Source: Takakia lepidozioides
Taxonomy: Eukaryota; Streptophyta; Takakiopsida; Takakiales; Takakiaceae
Assembly (NCBI GenBank): GCA_030704615.1
Contig: CM060731.1
Location: 23,560,001-23,624,000, forward strand
DNA length: 64,000 nt
Direction: 5' to 3'
In this document: one piece after another, positions 52,401 through 64,000 of the stretch
Position numbering within the stretch: the stretch's first letter is position 1
Layout of the letters: each line of letters begins with the position of its first letter
Program-made: the position numbers and the translations under genes
The notes under the pieces: model-generated
Seen by the model: the letters and a program-made list of their open reading frames with translations, nothing else
What the model was told of the DNA's origin: nothing
The model's database searches: none

Positions 52401-53956
52401 TGCAAGTCTTTCATACAACTCCACTTGAGCAGCTCTGCAGAGCAGACTAGTCAGGATCCCAGTGATACAAAGAAGCTTCTCATTCCGCTAAGGATACACA
52501 AACCCTAAATCTTGCATGGAGCCGCGCCTTCCCAATTTCTTGCCAAAGGTGGTTATAGGAGTTAACGAATAAAAGGGTCCCAAATTCTGGTATGGGTTAT
52601 TTCTGAAGGTCAAAAAAAGGGAGAGCGAGCAAATGGGCGGGAGAACTCTCGCTGCCCCATGTACGTTGCAGGTGGTCAAAATCACCCGAGGGGTTTGGTG
52701 CCAGAGGAGGGCCAGCGTCGATCCTGCAGCCAAGTCTGCCGAGTCTGGATTTCAGAGCATCGACAGCTCCCAAATGTGCAATACGTGCAGGGATTCGCAG
52801 TCATGAGCTGCGCAGATTTGCTAGCAACATTGGGTTTGTGAGAGACAGATTATACCTTCGTTGAAGTTTGATTCAGCCGATAACAGTTCGGTTAAAGGTC
52901 TGTCCAGGCTTGCCGTTGTTCAAAGTTACATGAAATCAACGAACACCTAGGTAATTCATCTCCCTTCTGTGTGGCCCCACCTGGTAGAAAATGAGGCTGA
53001 GAGATCTGCACAGTGTACATTGTGCGCTGAAATACCCAAGCAAATGGAAGCATAAGGTTGACTCCGGCTCCGAAGCAAGTACTGCCTCCCGTTCATATAT
53101 ATATCACAACAATCTAGAGGAGTTATAGTCAGATAACACTAGGTGCCCAACCTTCCGACCAATGTTAGCTGTTAGCTCATGATCTTCAGAAGCAAAGCAT
53201 GGATTCCTCTTCTCGAAAGTGAAGGTTCGATCTGCAAGAGATGAATGCACATGATAAAGGAATGTAGTTGTAACTGAGCAGCTTCTAGAATCTGTTTATA
53301 TTGGGGTGTGGAGGTTGGCAATGGGATGTGCGTGGGATGGTCGGCCATGGAGTTTCTTTCTGGCACTAAGCTTTGCTCCAAATTTGTGGCACTGTTGCTG
53401 CAGCAACATTCTGCGACTATCACAAACTTCTCTTGAGCAGTTATATTTGCTCAAGTGACATTACCAGCTCGAGATCATCCAATGAAATCATCTCTAGTTT
53501 ACTTATGTTGATTGACAACAGGACCGAAAATCATGTCTACATACAGCTAGTAGATTCTAAGGTACTTTGGGTCTAGTGATTTGGTCAATTCCGGCGGTAT
53601 AATGTACATAGACCCAATCACCAGCCCAGGACTAGTAATTGCATAGCTTAAATTTACTTCTCCAAAGGCTCCTTCGAAAGAATCACTTTTCATGAATTAC
53701 AGGGGGGGAGACCCTGCAGGTCCCCCTTAAACAGTCGTATCCTGACTACTGATAACTCACTGATTGATGAAAAGTTCTACTTTTTCTAGATTTGTTGTAC
53801 ACAAAACGCAACCTATATATGCTGCTCATATTCAGCCCCTGCTGGTTTGTTCCACCTGAGGGCTCCTGAGTAATTTTAAGCTCTCAGTAATGCTAGCATG
53901 AGATGTTATTGTACATAAGAATTGTACACCTAATCAACTCTGCAGATTTAGAGAAT
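52401..53956. other. Intergenic region between XS/RING pseudogene and IDD gene
   Basis: No open frame here has recognisable protein content. GCATCACGCATCACGCATCAC (52379-52399) is a short tandem repeat at its edge. The part near 53600-53956 should hold the IDD 3' untranslated region; no polyadenylation signal is assigned. Confidence 0.4.
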
Positions 53957-56900
53957 TCAGCTCGCACCACGGTCTTGTCGGGAAGATTGTGGTGCAATTT
54001 TGCAACTTGTTGTAAAAGTAGACACAGCGACTCCAGGCCGCCCACTGCTGGAGTTTCCACCTGGTCCTGGTGTGGCAGCAGCTCCTGAAGGTGCTGTAGA
54101 CCACAAGCTGCTTGGTCTCGATGGCTCCTCCACGTTGTAAAAGGGACTGCTGTGGTCATGTAAATTATTACTAGGATTTGTTGTCTGCATCTGAATGCAG
54201 TCCTCTACTTGTTCCTTGAATCTCTGTGCTTTAGCCATTTCAAACTGTGCACGCTCTCCCAATCTCTTAGCAGCGGCTAGCTCAGCCTCTGCCATTTCCA
54301 TCTGTCGCTTTGCCAGTTTTCGTGCATGATCTGCATATGCTTTTTCAGCTGAGGCTAAATTAAGCTGCTCTTTTGCCTCCCGCTTTAAACTCTCTGCTTT
54401 CGCAAGATCACTTCGGGCTTTGTCAAATTCCAAACGAGCCTGCTCCTTGGTATGCCGTGCTGTAGCCAGATCTGACCAGGCCGTGCCAAGATCTGTCCGT
54501 GCCTGCATGCAGGAGAACTTCTGATTCATGATGAGTAATTAACACCTCTACGTCACAGCAACCCCGTAGGCCAGTTGTTACTTACAAGGGGAATTCTGAC
54601 TCGACGTAGCTTTATACTGATCATTTTGATGCACCTGTTGCGTGCAAGTGTGAATCAACATGTAATTTAAGGAAAAATTTAATCAGGATTTCTCTAGGCA
54701 CATATGAAATTTAGGTATAGGATCTCTCTGCCATGATGATCCCAGACCGCCCTCATTTGGATCTAATTATAACTGGCTGGTCCACCGAATGTGTTCTAGG
54801 CTGCATTTGTAAACAGTCACAGCTACATTTCGACTCGGTCACATCCATGTACATCAGAGGTCTCAAAATGAAGGAAACTACTTCCTGTTCAAGCCAGGGC
54901 AGCCAGGGTACCTGGCGCTGCAATTGTGATCAGGTTTTTTTCTTTTCACTTTCATGACAAACTGTATGTACCCAGATCCTACATGAACTATGTGCATCGA
55001 TATGTACAACTATTGATTAAAGCTTACAAGTTCACACTTTAATTTCAATAGAAATCTTTCATTTTCTTGAGAGACAAATGGCGTTTAAGCTGAAAAGAGT
55101 TGGGAAGCTTTGAACAAGATTACCTGACCTCGTGCCCGACTTGCTTCAGCAGAGGCTGCAGCAGCCATCATCTTTTGCCTGGAAGCCTCTTCTATTGTCC
55201 GTGAGGCCATCCGAAGGTCGGATTGAGCGACGTCCAGCTGGTCCCATGAGTAATTGCTTGTGCGGTTGGGATCGTCAAGCTGATCCATTCTCTCTGACTG
55301 ATGCACCGAGCCTTTTCTCGTTCCCCACATCGTCTCTCTCACAGCTGTGCCTGTCATTGAGCAAAACGGTGAATCACGTGCCAAACTTTGATAGGTCAAT
55401 AGACGTTGACATGTTATGGATCAGGATCGATCTTGGATCCTCGATGACTGGATGATGTCGGCTCCAGACAGGTAGTCAGCTACACTTTGTGAGATCAATG
55501 TAAGGGATACAGCTCGAGACTTTATTAATCGTGAACATAAGGTAACCTACTGATCATGTAATATACATATCTGATGACATTGAATGATCAGGGCGACGAT
55601 GGTACCTGATTCAGGTCTTCTGTCAAAGCGAGCCTGCTGGCTTGTTTCGAAAGCATTTCCAGTATCAGGGGCAATTAAGCGAGCTGTTTCTATGCCTGAA
55701 GTATAGCTGCTCCTCTGTTTTTCATGCTGACTGAATAAATCTGACCAGGCCACCGCACGTTCACGCTCGGTAGGTCCAAGTCTCCTAGTGATTTGGATTG
55801 GAAAGTGACTCGAGGACACTTTTTGTCCTTCCGTACTATGCCCAGCCAGCCCACTAGCGCTACGGGATGAGAGACTCAAGTCTTCGCCAAGCCCTGCTTC
55901 AGAATAGCCTCTTTTGCTCCCTGTTATTGAGGCCTCGCTACTTCCAGGTTGCAATTGGCGTTGTTGTGTCATAGCGACAGACGTTGTAACCCCTCTCATG
56001 TCGAGGGTGCTGAGATTTGGTTTTATGTCAGTACTCTCGTCATTGTCTGAAGCTGGATTACCTGGGGCCACCTCAGCACTATACGGACCAATTGACAGTT
56101 GTAGCACAGTGGTGTTCACATCATCACTGCTTGGTGGAACAGATTTGGAGTCTGACCCAGAGAACGGCAGCTCGCATGCTGAGTTGATTGAGCTGCTTCG
56201 AGTGGGAGGCCTGGACCCTGAAGCTGCCAGTAAATTACTGTCTGCATGCACAGTGCTAGCTGATACCATGGCCTCAGTGTGCGGATCTGATCGCTGTTTC
56301 TTTTCTGGCAAGAGCTGCAATTGGTTTGGTTTTTCAAATGTAAGCCAGGCAAGGTTACTAGCCGCACCCCCTTCAACGCTTCTAGCTTGCTCAAACCCAC
56401 GTGCTTCTAAAGATCGAACAGTCCCATCTGAAATGCCTGAGCGTGCCAATGGAACTCCAGTAGTTGTGTCGCTGGATCGGCTGGCCAGGCTATTACTGGA
56501 AAAATTCTTCTCAGGACTAACAGTGCCCTGAAAACTGCCTCCCTGGATGGTGCTCGCCTTTTGATTCACAGCGTTGCAAGTATCCTGATGCTCTATGAAG
56601 CTCTCTACCCTGTTTCAACCATGAGAGAGTTGGTCCCCATTCATCAGAATTGTACTCATCAGATACCAACTTCGGAGCCCCATGTCACATATTACATACA
56701 AAAGTGATCAAGATGCCTGTTCCATGGCATCACTATCTCGATAAAAAATTTCGGTTGAGTTCCTTAACATTTTGGTCTAGATAGCAGGAAACATTATGAT
56801 CAGGGCATGAACAATACTTAGATCTCTAGAGCTAAGTAAGAGTGAATGTACTCCCTGGTTAGAACAGGGTTAGAAACGGAGGCAATGATAACGTCTTACA

Positions 56901-59900
56901 CATGACAACAATCTTCCTGGCTTGGTTTAAGATTCACCGAAAGGTTTCGTCGTGGAATAGTTGGTAGCTCTAGCGTTACCTAGAAAAGACACGGCCACAA
57001 TCGCAGCAATGACCACGTGTGCCGCAGGTCTTCATGTGAGCTTTGTAATCAGACTGCACAGCGTAACCTTTGTCGCATTTCTCACATTTCCATTGCTTGT
57101 CACTACTGTGCTTCCTGCGATAGTGCTTCTTTATTCCAACAAGGTCCCCTAATGCATGGCAGGGGTCATGGTGGAGACATGAAGGCTCGGGGCACACATA
57201 CACGCGCTTAATGTGTATATCCTGGGTAGCCCTCTTAAGCAGCTTCCATGGTACCTGGCGCATTTTCAAATTGCACACATTTCTAAACTGGTCATGAGAT
57301 GTTCCGCTCAGGTTGAACAAAGCCTTACTACAGAATTGTGCATTGCCCACCGTAACTAATCTCAGCATTACACACTCTCTTGATCTAACACGTATACTGT
57401 CCTGCCCACAAGGGTATCCCACATCCTTCTCCACAAATTCCCAAATGGCATTCTAAGTGGACAACTTGAAAACTAGTTAAAAACATACTCTGAGGTACTT
57501 ACAGATTCACTCAAGTCATATCGTACCTTGTGGCGGCGCCTGTGCATCTGAAGGTTTTGCTCACGTTGGAAGCCTTGGTTGCAGATCTCACACACATATT
57601 TGTCTGATTCCATCAAAGTCTTGGGAGACAGGGCCACTACCTCCGAATCTGGATCTGCACGTTAAGTAACTCAGAAGTTTACACACTCTGCATGTTGCCC
57701 GGATCAAGCTGCCAGAAATGCTTAATTATCCCTTTCCAGATGTCACATTAAAGTTCAAGACGATTTTGAGTGTAGGAGCAGTTAGAGGTGTCCTGCGTTA
57801 GCTAATTAAATATGAGGACCTGCAGTAACATAGGTAGGTCATACCACACGCATCATATATAAACATACATGTACAATGTACATGAATATTCTATAACTGG
57901 ACCGTCGATTCTCTGTTTAGCTGTGCAGCTGATTGAGATCTTACTCCAATCTTCATCACTGTAGCTTATATTCTCTCCTAGGTAAGAAGGACAGCTTATG
58001 AACCAAAATCTTGAGGCCTTTCTAATTAAAGACATCGGTCTGGCAAGCGTATAATTGGTCCTCGAATTTGATGCAGTGCCATGCACTAGAGACTGTTAAG
58101 ACTGCAAGCTTGTCTTCTACATTCGATTCAAGGTTTGAAGCCCTAGGTAAGAGACTCCATGTACACTCTGAGTTTCGGGTCCTGACCCCACAATATTGTG
58201 CACTAGTTATAGTAACCACAGTATAGAAACTAACTTGCGCCCATGTCCAGGAAGCCCGTACTTTTTCTCAGAAGAAGTTGACAAGGACTGTGCACAGTAT
58301 GCTCATTGTCCCAGTGGAGATTCCCAGGTGGGAAGGCCCTTGAGATCAGGGAGGGTCCTCAAGTACTCTATTCAAGTTGAGCTCTCGTTGAGCTAATCCT
58401 ATTTCAACAAATTATATAACACATGTACATTGCATTCTCAAGATCATATTCCAAGCAAGCTGAATTGGCTACAACTCCGCCTGTTTGAAGCCTGCTTTCC
58501 TAAGGAAAAAGAGAGATGGATCATGGACTGCCCAAGTTACCTCCTGGGGCATTCTTAAAGGCCCCAATCACCTAGGAGTAACCCCGTTGGCAATATCTAG
58601 TCGGCCAAGGCCTAGCTACCATATTGTATCCCATGTCCCTAATACCCACGAATCTGTGCGGTGGGATATTCTGCAAAATGTGTGCACGCACACGGACCCA
58701 AGATTGCATCAGTAGCTAGCCACTGGTCGTTACCCAAATGAATTTCCGAATTTGTCCAGGCATGTAGAAGTATATGGGATTTGTCTTTAGCCAGAGTTCC
58801 ATGAACCTCACTAATTTGTAGACAAATTTGTACAGGGTCTATAAGGATGGCAGGATGAAGTACGCAGCTTTGCGAATTAGGCGAGATGTTCATAGACCCA
58901 TTCAGCAGAAAGTGGCTCCAACAGCTCCAACAGAGGTAGCAGTGCACTTCAATCGAAGTCAGACCGACTGCATGCATGTTTCACCACCCACATTATAATA
59001 TCGTGTGGCTGGGGCAGGCGGGAGTTCAATGCTGACAACTTGTAGCTGCGTGCTTCCTAAGCTTCATCTTTATGCGTGGCTTTATTTTGAACTCGTTACT
59101 GTATTGTAAGCCAAAGTGTTGATGTCAACAGAACAAGGGTCTGGACACCGCACATGCTTTAAGGTTCCTAAATACTAGCTACGATGCGCTCAAGAAGTGG
59201 TAGGCAATGAGATAAGACTTCCAGGATGTACAAGTCTCTACAGATCGTAATGTCAAACGATAAAACATCGCTTGTACATGTGGGTATGAAGTTTATAAAA
59301 TTGTATACTCAGAGACTGGTATGTACACATCTGCACTACGGAAAACTCATTTGAATGAATCATATATCTCAATGATCCTGGCCTTTCAGTTTCTAAGTTC
59401 ACGATCTATCATGTCGAAGGAAGAACACATCATGCACACAGATTCTATCCTTGACCTCTGCTCCGTCCACAGTCCATGTACCATAGGGCCCTTAGAAAAC
59501 TTATTGGCTGTTAGTATCTGTGATATCGCCTGGGTCGAAAGTTCAAACTTTCCCATAGTCTTGCAAAAGGTAAGCAGTCCTACCTTCCCAGGGGTTAGAA
59601 CATCTACATATCTGCAGGAGCCCATTTGACACATATGTCCAGACTGATATCATGGAGTGTGAATCTCGAACACCTCTGGACAGCGAGTGGACAGCCTGAG
59701 TATACTCTCCGTCCAGATTATCTTCCTGGGGTGATCTGAATGCATGTAGATATAGTGTCATGCCGCACTGGATATTGCTCCTCTTCAGGCAACATTCACC
59801 AGTCGAGCTAGGTATTGCCTAAATTGATCTAATCTCCGTCTTCAATTGAGAAAATCTTACGGAACTAGTTGTTCGAAAAGAGCAGTGTTCAGTTGTTTCG

Positions 59901-60336
59901 AGCTCGTCAGATACAACAAGCCCTGCGATGATCTTGTGTTTCTAGTGCTTGTTCTTCAAAATCCTCCATCGAGCCACGAAGCAACAGGGGAGCAGGAGTT
60001 CGAAGACAGGCCACCTAATTAGGGTGGTGGTGAGAGAAGTAGACAGCTCCACAGTCAGCAGCCTATCAATTGGCTTACATTCACATTCTGAAGCGCGCGT
60101 TACAGAGACACAGAGACCATCGTACGTATGGAGCGAGGATATATAGGGAGTCTAGGCATACCAGGGGTTCCAGCAGGGCGTCGCTTGCGCTTGTTGGCGC
60201 CCGTGCTTGCTGGAGCAGGGGACTGCTCAGCAGCGCCTGGTGAAGCAGGAGTTGAAGGGAGGCTGGGAGCGCCATAGCCAGCCTGCACATCATGCTGGGA
60301 GCTGCCATCGTTTCTAGCAGAGGGCAGCGCAGTCAT
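53957..60336 (-). CDS. INDETERMINATE-domain C2H2 transcription factor, SGR5/IDD14-16 type
   Basis: Six exons on the minus strand, all GT-AG with matching phase: 60336-60162, 57654-57527, 57254-56980, 56609-55606, 55350-55124, 54502-53957, giving 784 residues. The start ATG (60336) follows GCCC. Exon 1 ends with the nuclear signal NKRKRRPAGTP. The ID domain has four zinc fingers: CEICNQGFQREQNLQMHRRR (C80-H100), CPEPSCLHHDPCHALGDLVG (C122-H150), CEKCDKGYAVQSDYKAHMKT (C158-C178) and CDCGRVFSRVESFIEHQDTC (to C204). The last, with VESFIEHQ, marks the SGR5/IDD14-16 branch, as does the C-terminal coiled segment EKAYADHARKLAKRQMEMAE. Arabidopsis members act in shoot gravitropism, auxin and starch control. 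The Ser-rich middle (exon 4, 335 residues) is long and unconserved. Intron 1 is 2.5 kb. The gene looks intact. Confidence 0.95.
57655..60161 (-). other. First intron of the IDD gene (2507 bp)
   Basis: Donor GGTATGCC after ACCCCTG (60162) and acceptor GTGCAG before ATCCAGAT (57654). It contains only short frames. The intron separates the nuclear-signal exon from the first zinc finger, as in many IDD genes, and could hold regulatory sequence; none is recognised. Confidence 0.85.
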
Positions 60337-63300
60337 GGGCACCCCCCACTGTGTTTTCTAACAAAACTTTGTTTCTACGCTACGAAGGGTGTGCGGATGA
60401 GTACACCAGCTTTCCCTTGATCCTTGCAGAATAATGCCTGCCCCTGCTTTCTCCCACCCATCATCCGCTTTAGGGTCTGTTTTAGCACGCAAGTCCAATG
60501 CAACTAAAACCGCTGCTAGATAATTTTCTCTGCTCTCATTACTCCTCCTTCCTCTCCTCTAAAGCATGACTGATCCCCTCCAAAAACTTTCCATAAAACA
60601 ATGCTGCCATTTCTCCACCTCCCCGTCTCTTCCTCCCACACCCGGATACTCCTCCAAGTGGCAAGATTTGGAGCCCTTCCCTTACTGATTCACCTCGGGT
60701 GGGTTACGGGCCCACATTTCGAGTTGTGTGAGTAACGACGTCCCCACACATTATCCAAGGCTCCAGTTTGAGCTCGAGCATGGACGACGAGATCATAAAG
60801 TGACCCGAGCCTAGAACGAGTATCCCGCCCATTTTATCATCTTCCAAAATACAGAGGGGGCATTCTCCGACCACCAAAGGCATTCACTTGCATTGTGCAA
60901 GTTGCGTTGTACAAAAACCAAGCAGGCTGGGCCCAGCATTCGAGTGAATCCCTTTGACAAAGTAGTACATGTGGATTTTTTGGGGGAACAATTTTGTTCT
61001 TCACTGTAGATTTGGACCCTTGCCACATTGAAGTGGGGGTCACGGTTAGATTCTGGGTTTCTTGAGAGGCTGTTGGGCCCACTGTAACACTATACAAGTC
61101 AACTAAACAATAGTGTATGCCAATTACACGGTTAGTTTCCTTGCAATCTAACACGGAAACTTTGATCCCCCAAGGTTAGTAATCTGGACATGATTGTCAA
61201 CATTGATCTAAAGGGACTCTTTCTAATGCAATGTGTGTGCCAAAGGAGCACTATTTCTGGAAGACGGCCTGCAGAAAGTTGGGTTGATAGGAAACTGAAG
61301 ATTGGGGACTGTGATGGTGAACATTTTGGAAGATTGAACCCAACATCACCTTCATTGGCACTGACAAGGAACTAACCCACATGCAAAAACTTCACCAATT
61401 TAAATAAAAAAGATTCAGTGGATTGACATTGTCAGTCAGGCTGTTCATTCATCTAGCTCATCAGTTGGTAATTATGGACTAGCACTTACTACTGTCCCCT
61501 AAAAGGCTGCACTGTTGATGTACTGGTTCTGACTCCTGAGGAGCGCCAAGTTAAGTTAGGTGCAGCCAGTCAGAACTGTAAGCCTTAAGGCCTAGAAGCC
61601 TGAATACATAGGAGGAAATTATCACCATCATCTAGCAGAAGAAGTCTCATGTTGTGAAGTTCAAGTAAGTAGCAAGTTCATCAGCTTTCAAGCTGTCAAA
61701 CGACAGCCCAGTACTGTTAGGGGATTGGCCTTCCATAGTAGTTGGCCAAATTGCACAGCCAATGTTGGAGCTTACGGGACACACTACACGGTCGGTGGGG
61801 TAGACCGTAGGAGGAAGTTTGGTGGGATGAGGAGCGGAAGGAGATTTGCTAATTAAATTTTAGTCTGCTTCTGTCATGAGTCCTCCCGCAGCACAGTACA
61901 GCCTGTCTAGAAATGATTGTCAAAAGATCCGGCCAAAAGTAAAGGAACCCAATTATTTTGGTGCTGCCCTCGACCTTTTGATGATTTGAAGCTTTGGATT
62001 GGACGTCACTAAGCGAGCTCTTGACAAGTACCAATCATGGTGGGTTTCCATGCAATAGTTAATGCTCGTGTTAGGAGATGGAGGATCTCGAATCTGCCGA
62101 AGTTGAATCAGAACCCATCATCTGAGCTAGCAATCAACAGTGACGACCTTAAGGTGTTGTCTTGATATTAAATGGAAGCAAAGCTTTGCAAGATGCGAAA
62201 GGATTCTGATTGATGAAACATGGATTCTTTTCTTGCAATGAGGTGACGGACGGTAACTAGTCGTGTAGTCCCCGAAAACATATATTATAAGCTTAGCAGC
62301 GTATTTCGGAAGTGCAGCTGCCTTCTTCTTCCTCCGGAAATTTCACATGCAATGCATTGTGCGGTACTATTTTGGAGGTCTACGCAGTTTCTGTATTTGA
62401 AAAGAAAGAGACGATGCTGTTGATAATTTTAAGTGATTCAATGTTCAGTCCACGAGCCTTGACTCAGATCAGACAAGAAGACAACCCATGCTGACCACTG
62501 TTACTGCACATTTGAAGAAAAATGCGAACCCGGGTGGCAGATGCCATAGCCGGCCCGTTCCATCTCCGGTGCAAACCGAACGGGCCGGTGCAAGGAAGGG
62601 AGAGCTCCAAGATGAGAGTGGGTCTGGTGGATCGGCGGGTGCAAGACATAGATAGAATGAGTTCCGAATTTAGTGAGGCCGGGAGTTCAAATTGCCTGAT
62701 TACATAACTCATTGTACCTCGCATTGACAAATGTCATGCTGCAGTGGGAGGTTGGCCGGACTGCATTTCCCTGTGAACAACACGGCCCGTTGGCCTAATT
62801 GCGAGCTCGCACAGTGCAGAACCACTTGAGCAAACACGGCTCTTCGCTGTAATCGGCAAAGGGCGGACCCCACCTTCGTGTTGGGAGATCGTCGCGGCCG
62901 GTTCTGAGATACTTCATCGTTCAGTGAGATTGTAGCTGGAACAGTAAGAAGAATGTGAGTTGGAGTTAAGACATCTGGAGAATCCTTGACCAGTTGGACA
63001 ATCTCCAGTTATTTTGCGACCAACCATGGGATCTCTTATCACTCGTCCCAAATCTTACTGCACGCAGGCAGAGAACAAAGGTAAAGACAAAGTTTGCTTA
63101 AAAACGAAAAAAAAATGCAGCGAAACTCTCACAGCGGCCATGCAACAACAGAACCTGCGAGTAAAGGAACCGTGAACACGGTTGGGGCCGACCTTGGAAT
63201 GCGCACCACCATGAATGCGTCCATGGACTTTTATGGTGGGCCCCGGAAGATTGCGGTGGAGATGGGTACAACTGCAGCAGTCCCACTCCCATCGCCACAG

Positions 63301-64000
63301 CCATCGCTCCCGGGTGTGTTACTCTCCTGAATCTGACCAAAGCTGCTAGAGTGAACGCGTCCGATTTTTTGGTTCAAAATAGCTTCGGCTGGTGACAGAA
63401 ACATGCTGACACAATCACAATCGTCTTCTTTTCTATGACCCAGTGGCGAAGCTTCTTGCAGGACGGCTCTTGCATCCATTGTCGGGCCCTGCTGATGATG
63501 ACAATTCCCAACTGGGCCAAGAACCCACCCTTTAAATAAAGCTGTACAGGTTTTCATCATCTTTTCAAGGGACTCCTCACTTGTATACTCGATTTCATTC
63601 AATTCACGTTACACGACCTTTCTGTTTCTCTTTATTCTTTATCCTTACCTGCCGGCCGTTCGAAAGGTTTTGAACACTTTACTACTGGAGACAAGAAAAG
63701 CAGCTATGTAGGTGTAGCAAATCTGGTCCTGTTGTATGGTCATTTGGTGGTCAAATCTAGTTCGAAGTTAAATTTTGACCTAGTAGTCAATCATTCTGCA
63801 TGTAGCAGATGTGAACTACAAAAACAGTTCAGCAGGACAAAAACCCACATGTAGTGCAGCCAGCCACGGGCTCTTGGGGTTGGTCATAGAGGACGGCTGT
63901 ACATGCATGCACGAAATTAAATACTGAATGAGGATCATATCCGTCTTCATACAACCGACATATGGGTTTTATCCGCCACCGTCCTCAGTACATAATCCAC
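60337..64000. other. Upstream region of the IDD gene
   Basis: 3.7 kb with no transposon protein and no firm gene. It should contain the 5' untranslated region and promoter of the IDD gene. The longest frame is a 123-codon minus-strand one (63602-63231, starting MNEIEYTSEESLEKMMKTCT), unlike any family I know. A palindromic CCGGCCCGTTC/GAACGGGCCGG pair lies at 62551-62587. Confidence 0.45.

Noticed and set aside
63231-63602. 123-codon minus-strand frame as a gene
   Set aside because: No recognisable domain, an antisense frame is also open, and there is no splice or promoter support; left as unassigned upstream DNA.

Overview
This 64 kb window looks like nuclear DNA of a land plant, probably a seedless one such as a fern or lycophyte. 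The evidence is a PLS-DYW pentatricopeptide gene made of near-identical tandem triplets, an INDETERMINATE-domain zinc-finger gene with plant introns, chromodomain Ty3/gypsy elements, LINEs, and very few intact genes. The taxon is inference. Only two genes look intact: the intronless PPR-DYW gene (31395-34328, minus) and a six-exon IDD/SGR5-type transcription factor (53957-60336, minus, 784 aa, every splice phase consistent).

1-30.9 kb is a nested tower of transposons. A LINE fragment (1-1759) abuts a minus-strand chromodomain gypsy element of family A (1760-2677, resuming at 29043-30449). That element is split by a family B gypsy complex (2678-29042) with the 5-bp duplication GATGT/GACGT. The B complex is a head-to-head inverted pair with its centre near 4943-4978, and it carries a 741-bp inverted-repeat element (5442-6182). 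A second family A element (6654-27195) sits in the right B arm with a perfect GAAAC duplication. Its protease region is split by a 6.7-kb LINE-like insertion (9086-15804, 13-bp duplication) that carries PPR pseudogene repeats. Its right LTR is split by a 7.85-kb element C (18998-26848) encoding a C5-cytosine DNA methyltransferase fused to reverse transcriptase, RNase H and integrase, ending in a PHD finger.

36.7-45.7 kb is a separate, roughly 9-kb DNA transposon (element D) inserted into a minus-strand LINE. It has GC-rich terminal inverted repeats and two divergent genes 87 bp apart: on the minus strand a multi-exon protein with a ParB-like domain and a permuted amino-methyltransferase-like domain, and on the plus strand a zinc-finger/DDE/SWIM (Mutator- or Zisupton-like) transposase. 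Both genes are broken here. An 870-bp foldback with repeated 20-bp palindromes lies inside the methyltransferase gene. So the window holds two unrelated transposons that each encode a DNA-methyltransferase-like protein, which is its most striking feature.

46.1-48.8 kb holds a truncated third family A copy. Next come an exon-sized fragment resembling the CER1/CER3 hydroxylase family (48830-49003) and a decayed multi-exon gene with an XS-like domain, coiled coil and C-terminal RING (49560-52400, minus). The IDD gene follows, then 3.7 kb of upstream DNA in which I recognise nothing firm.
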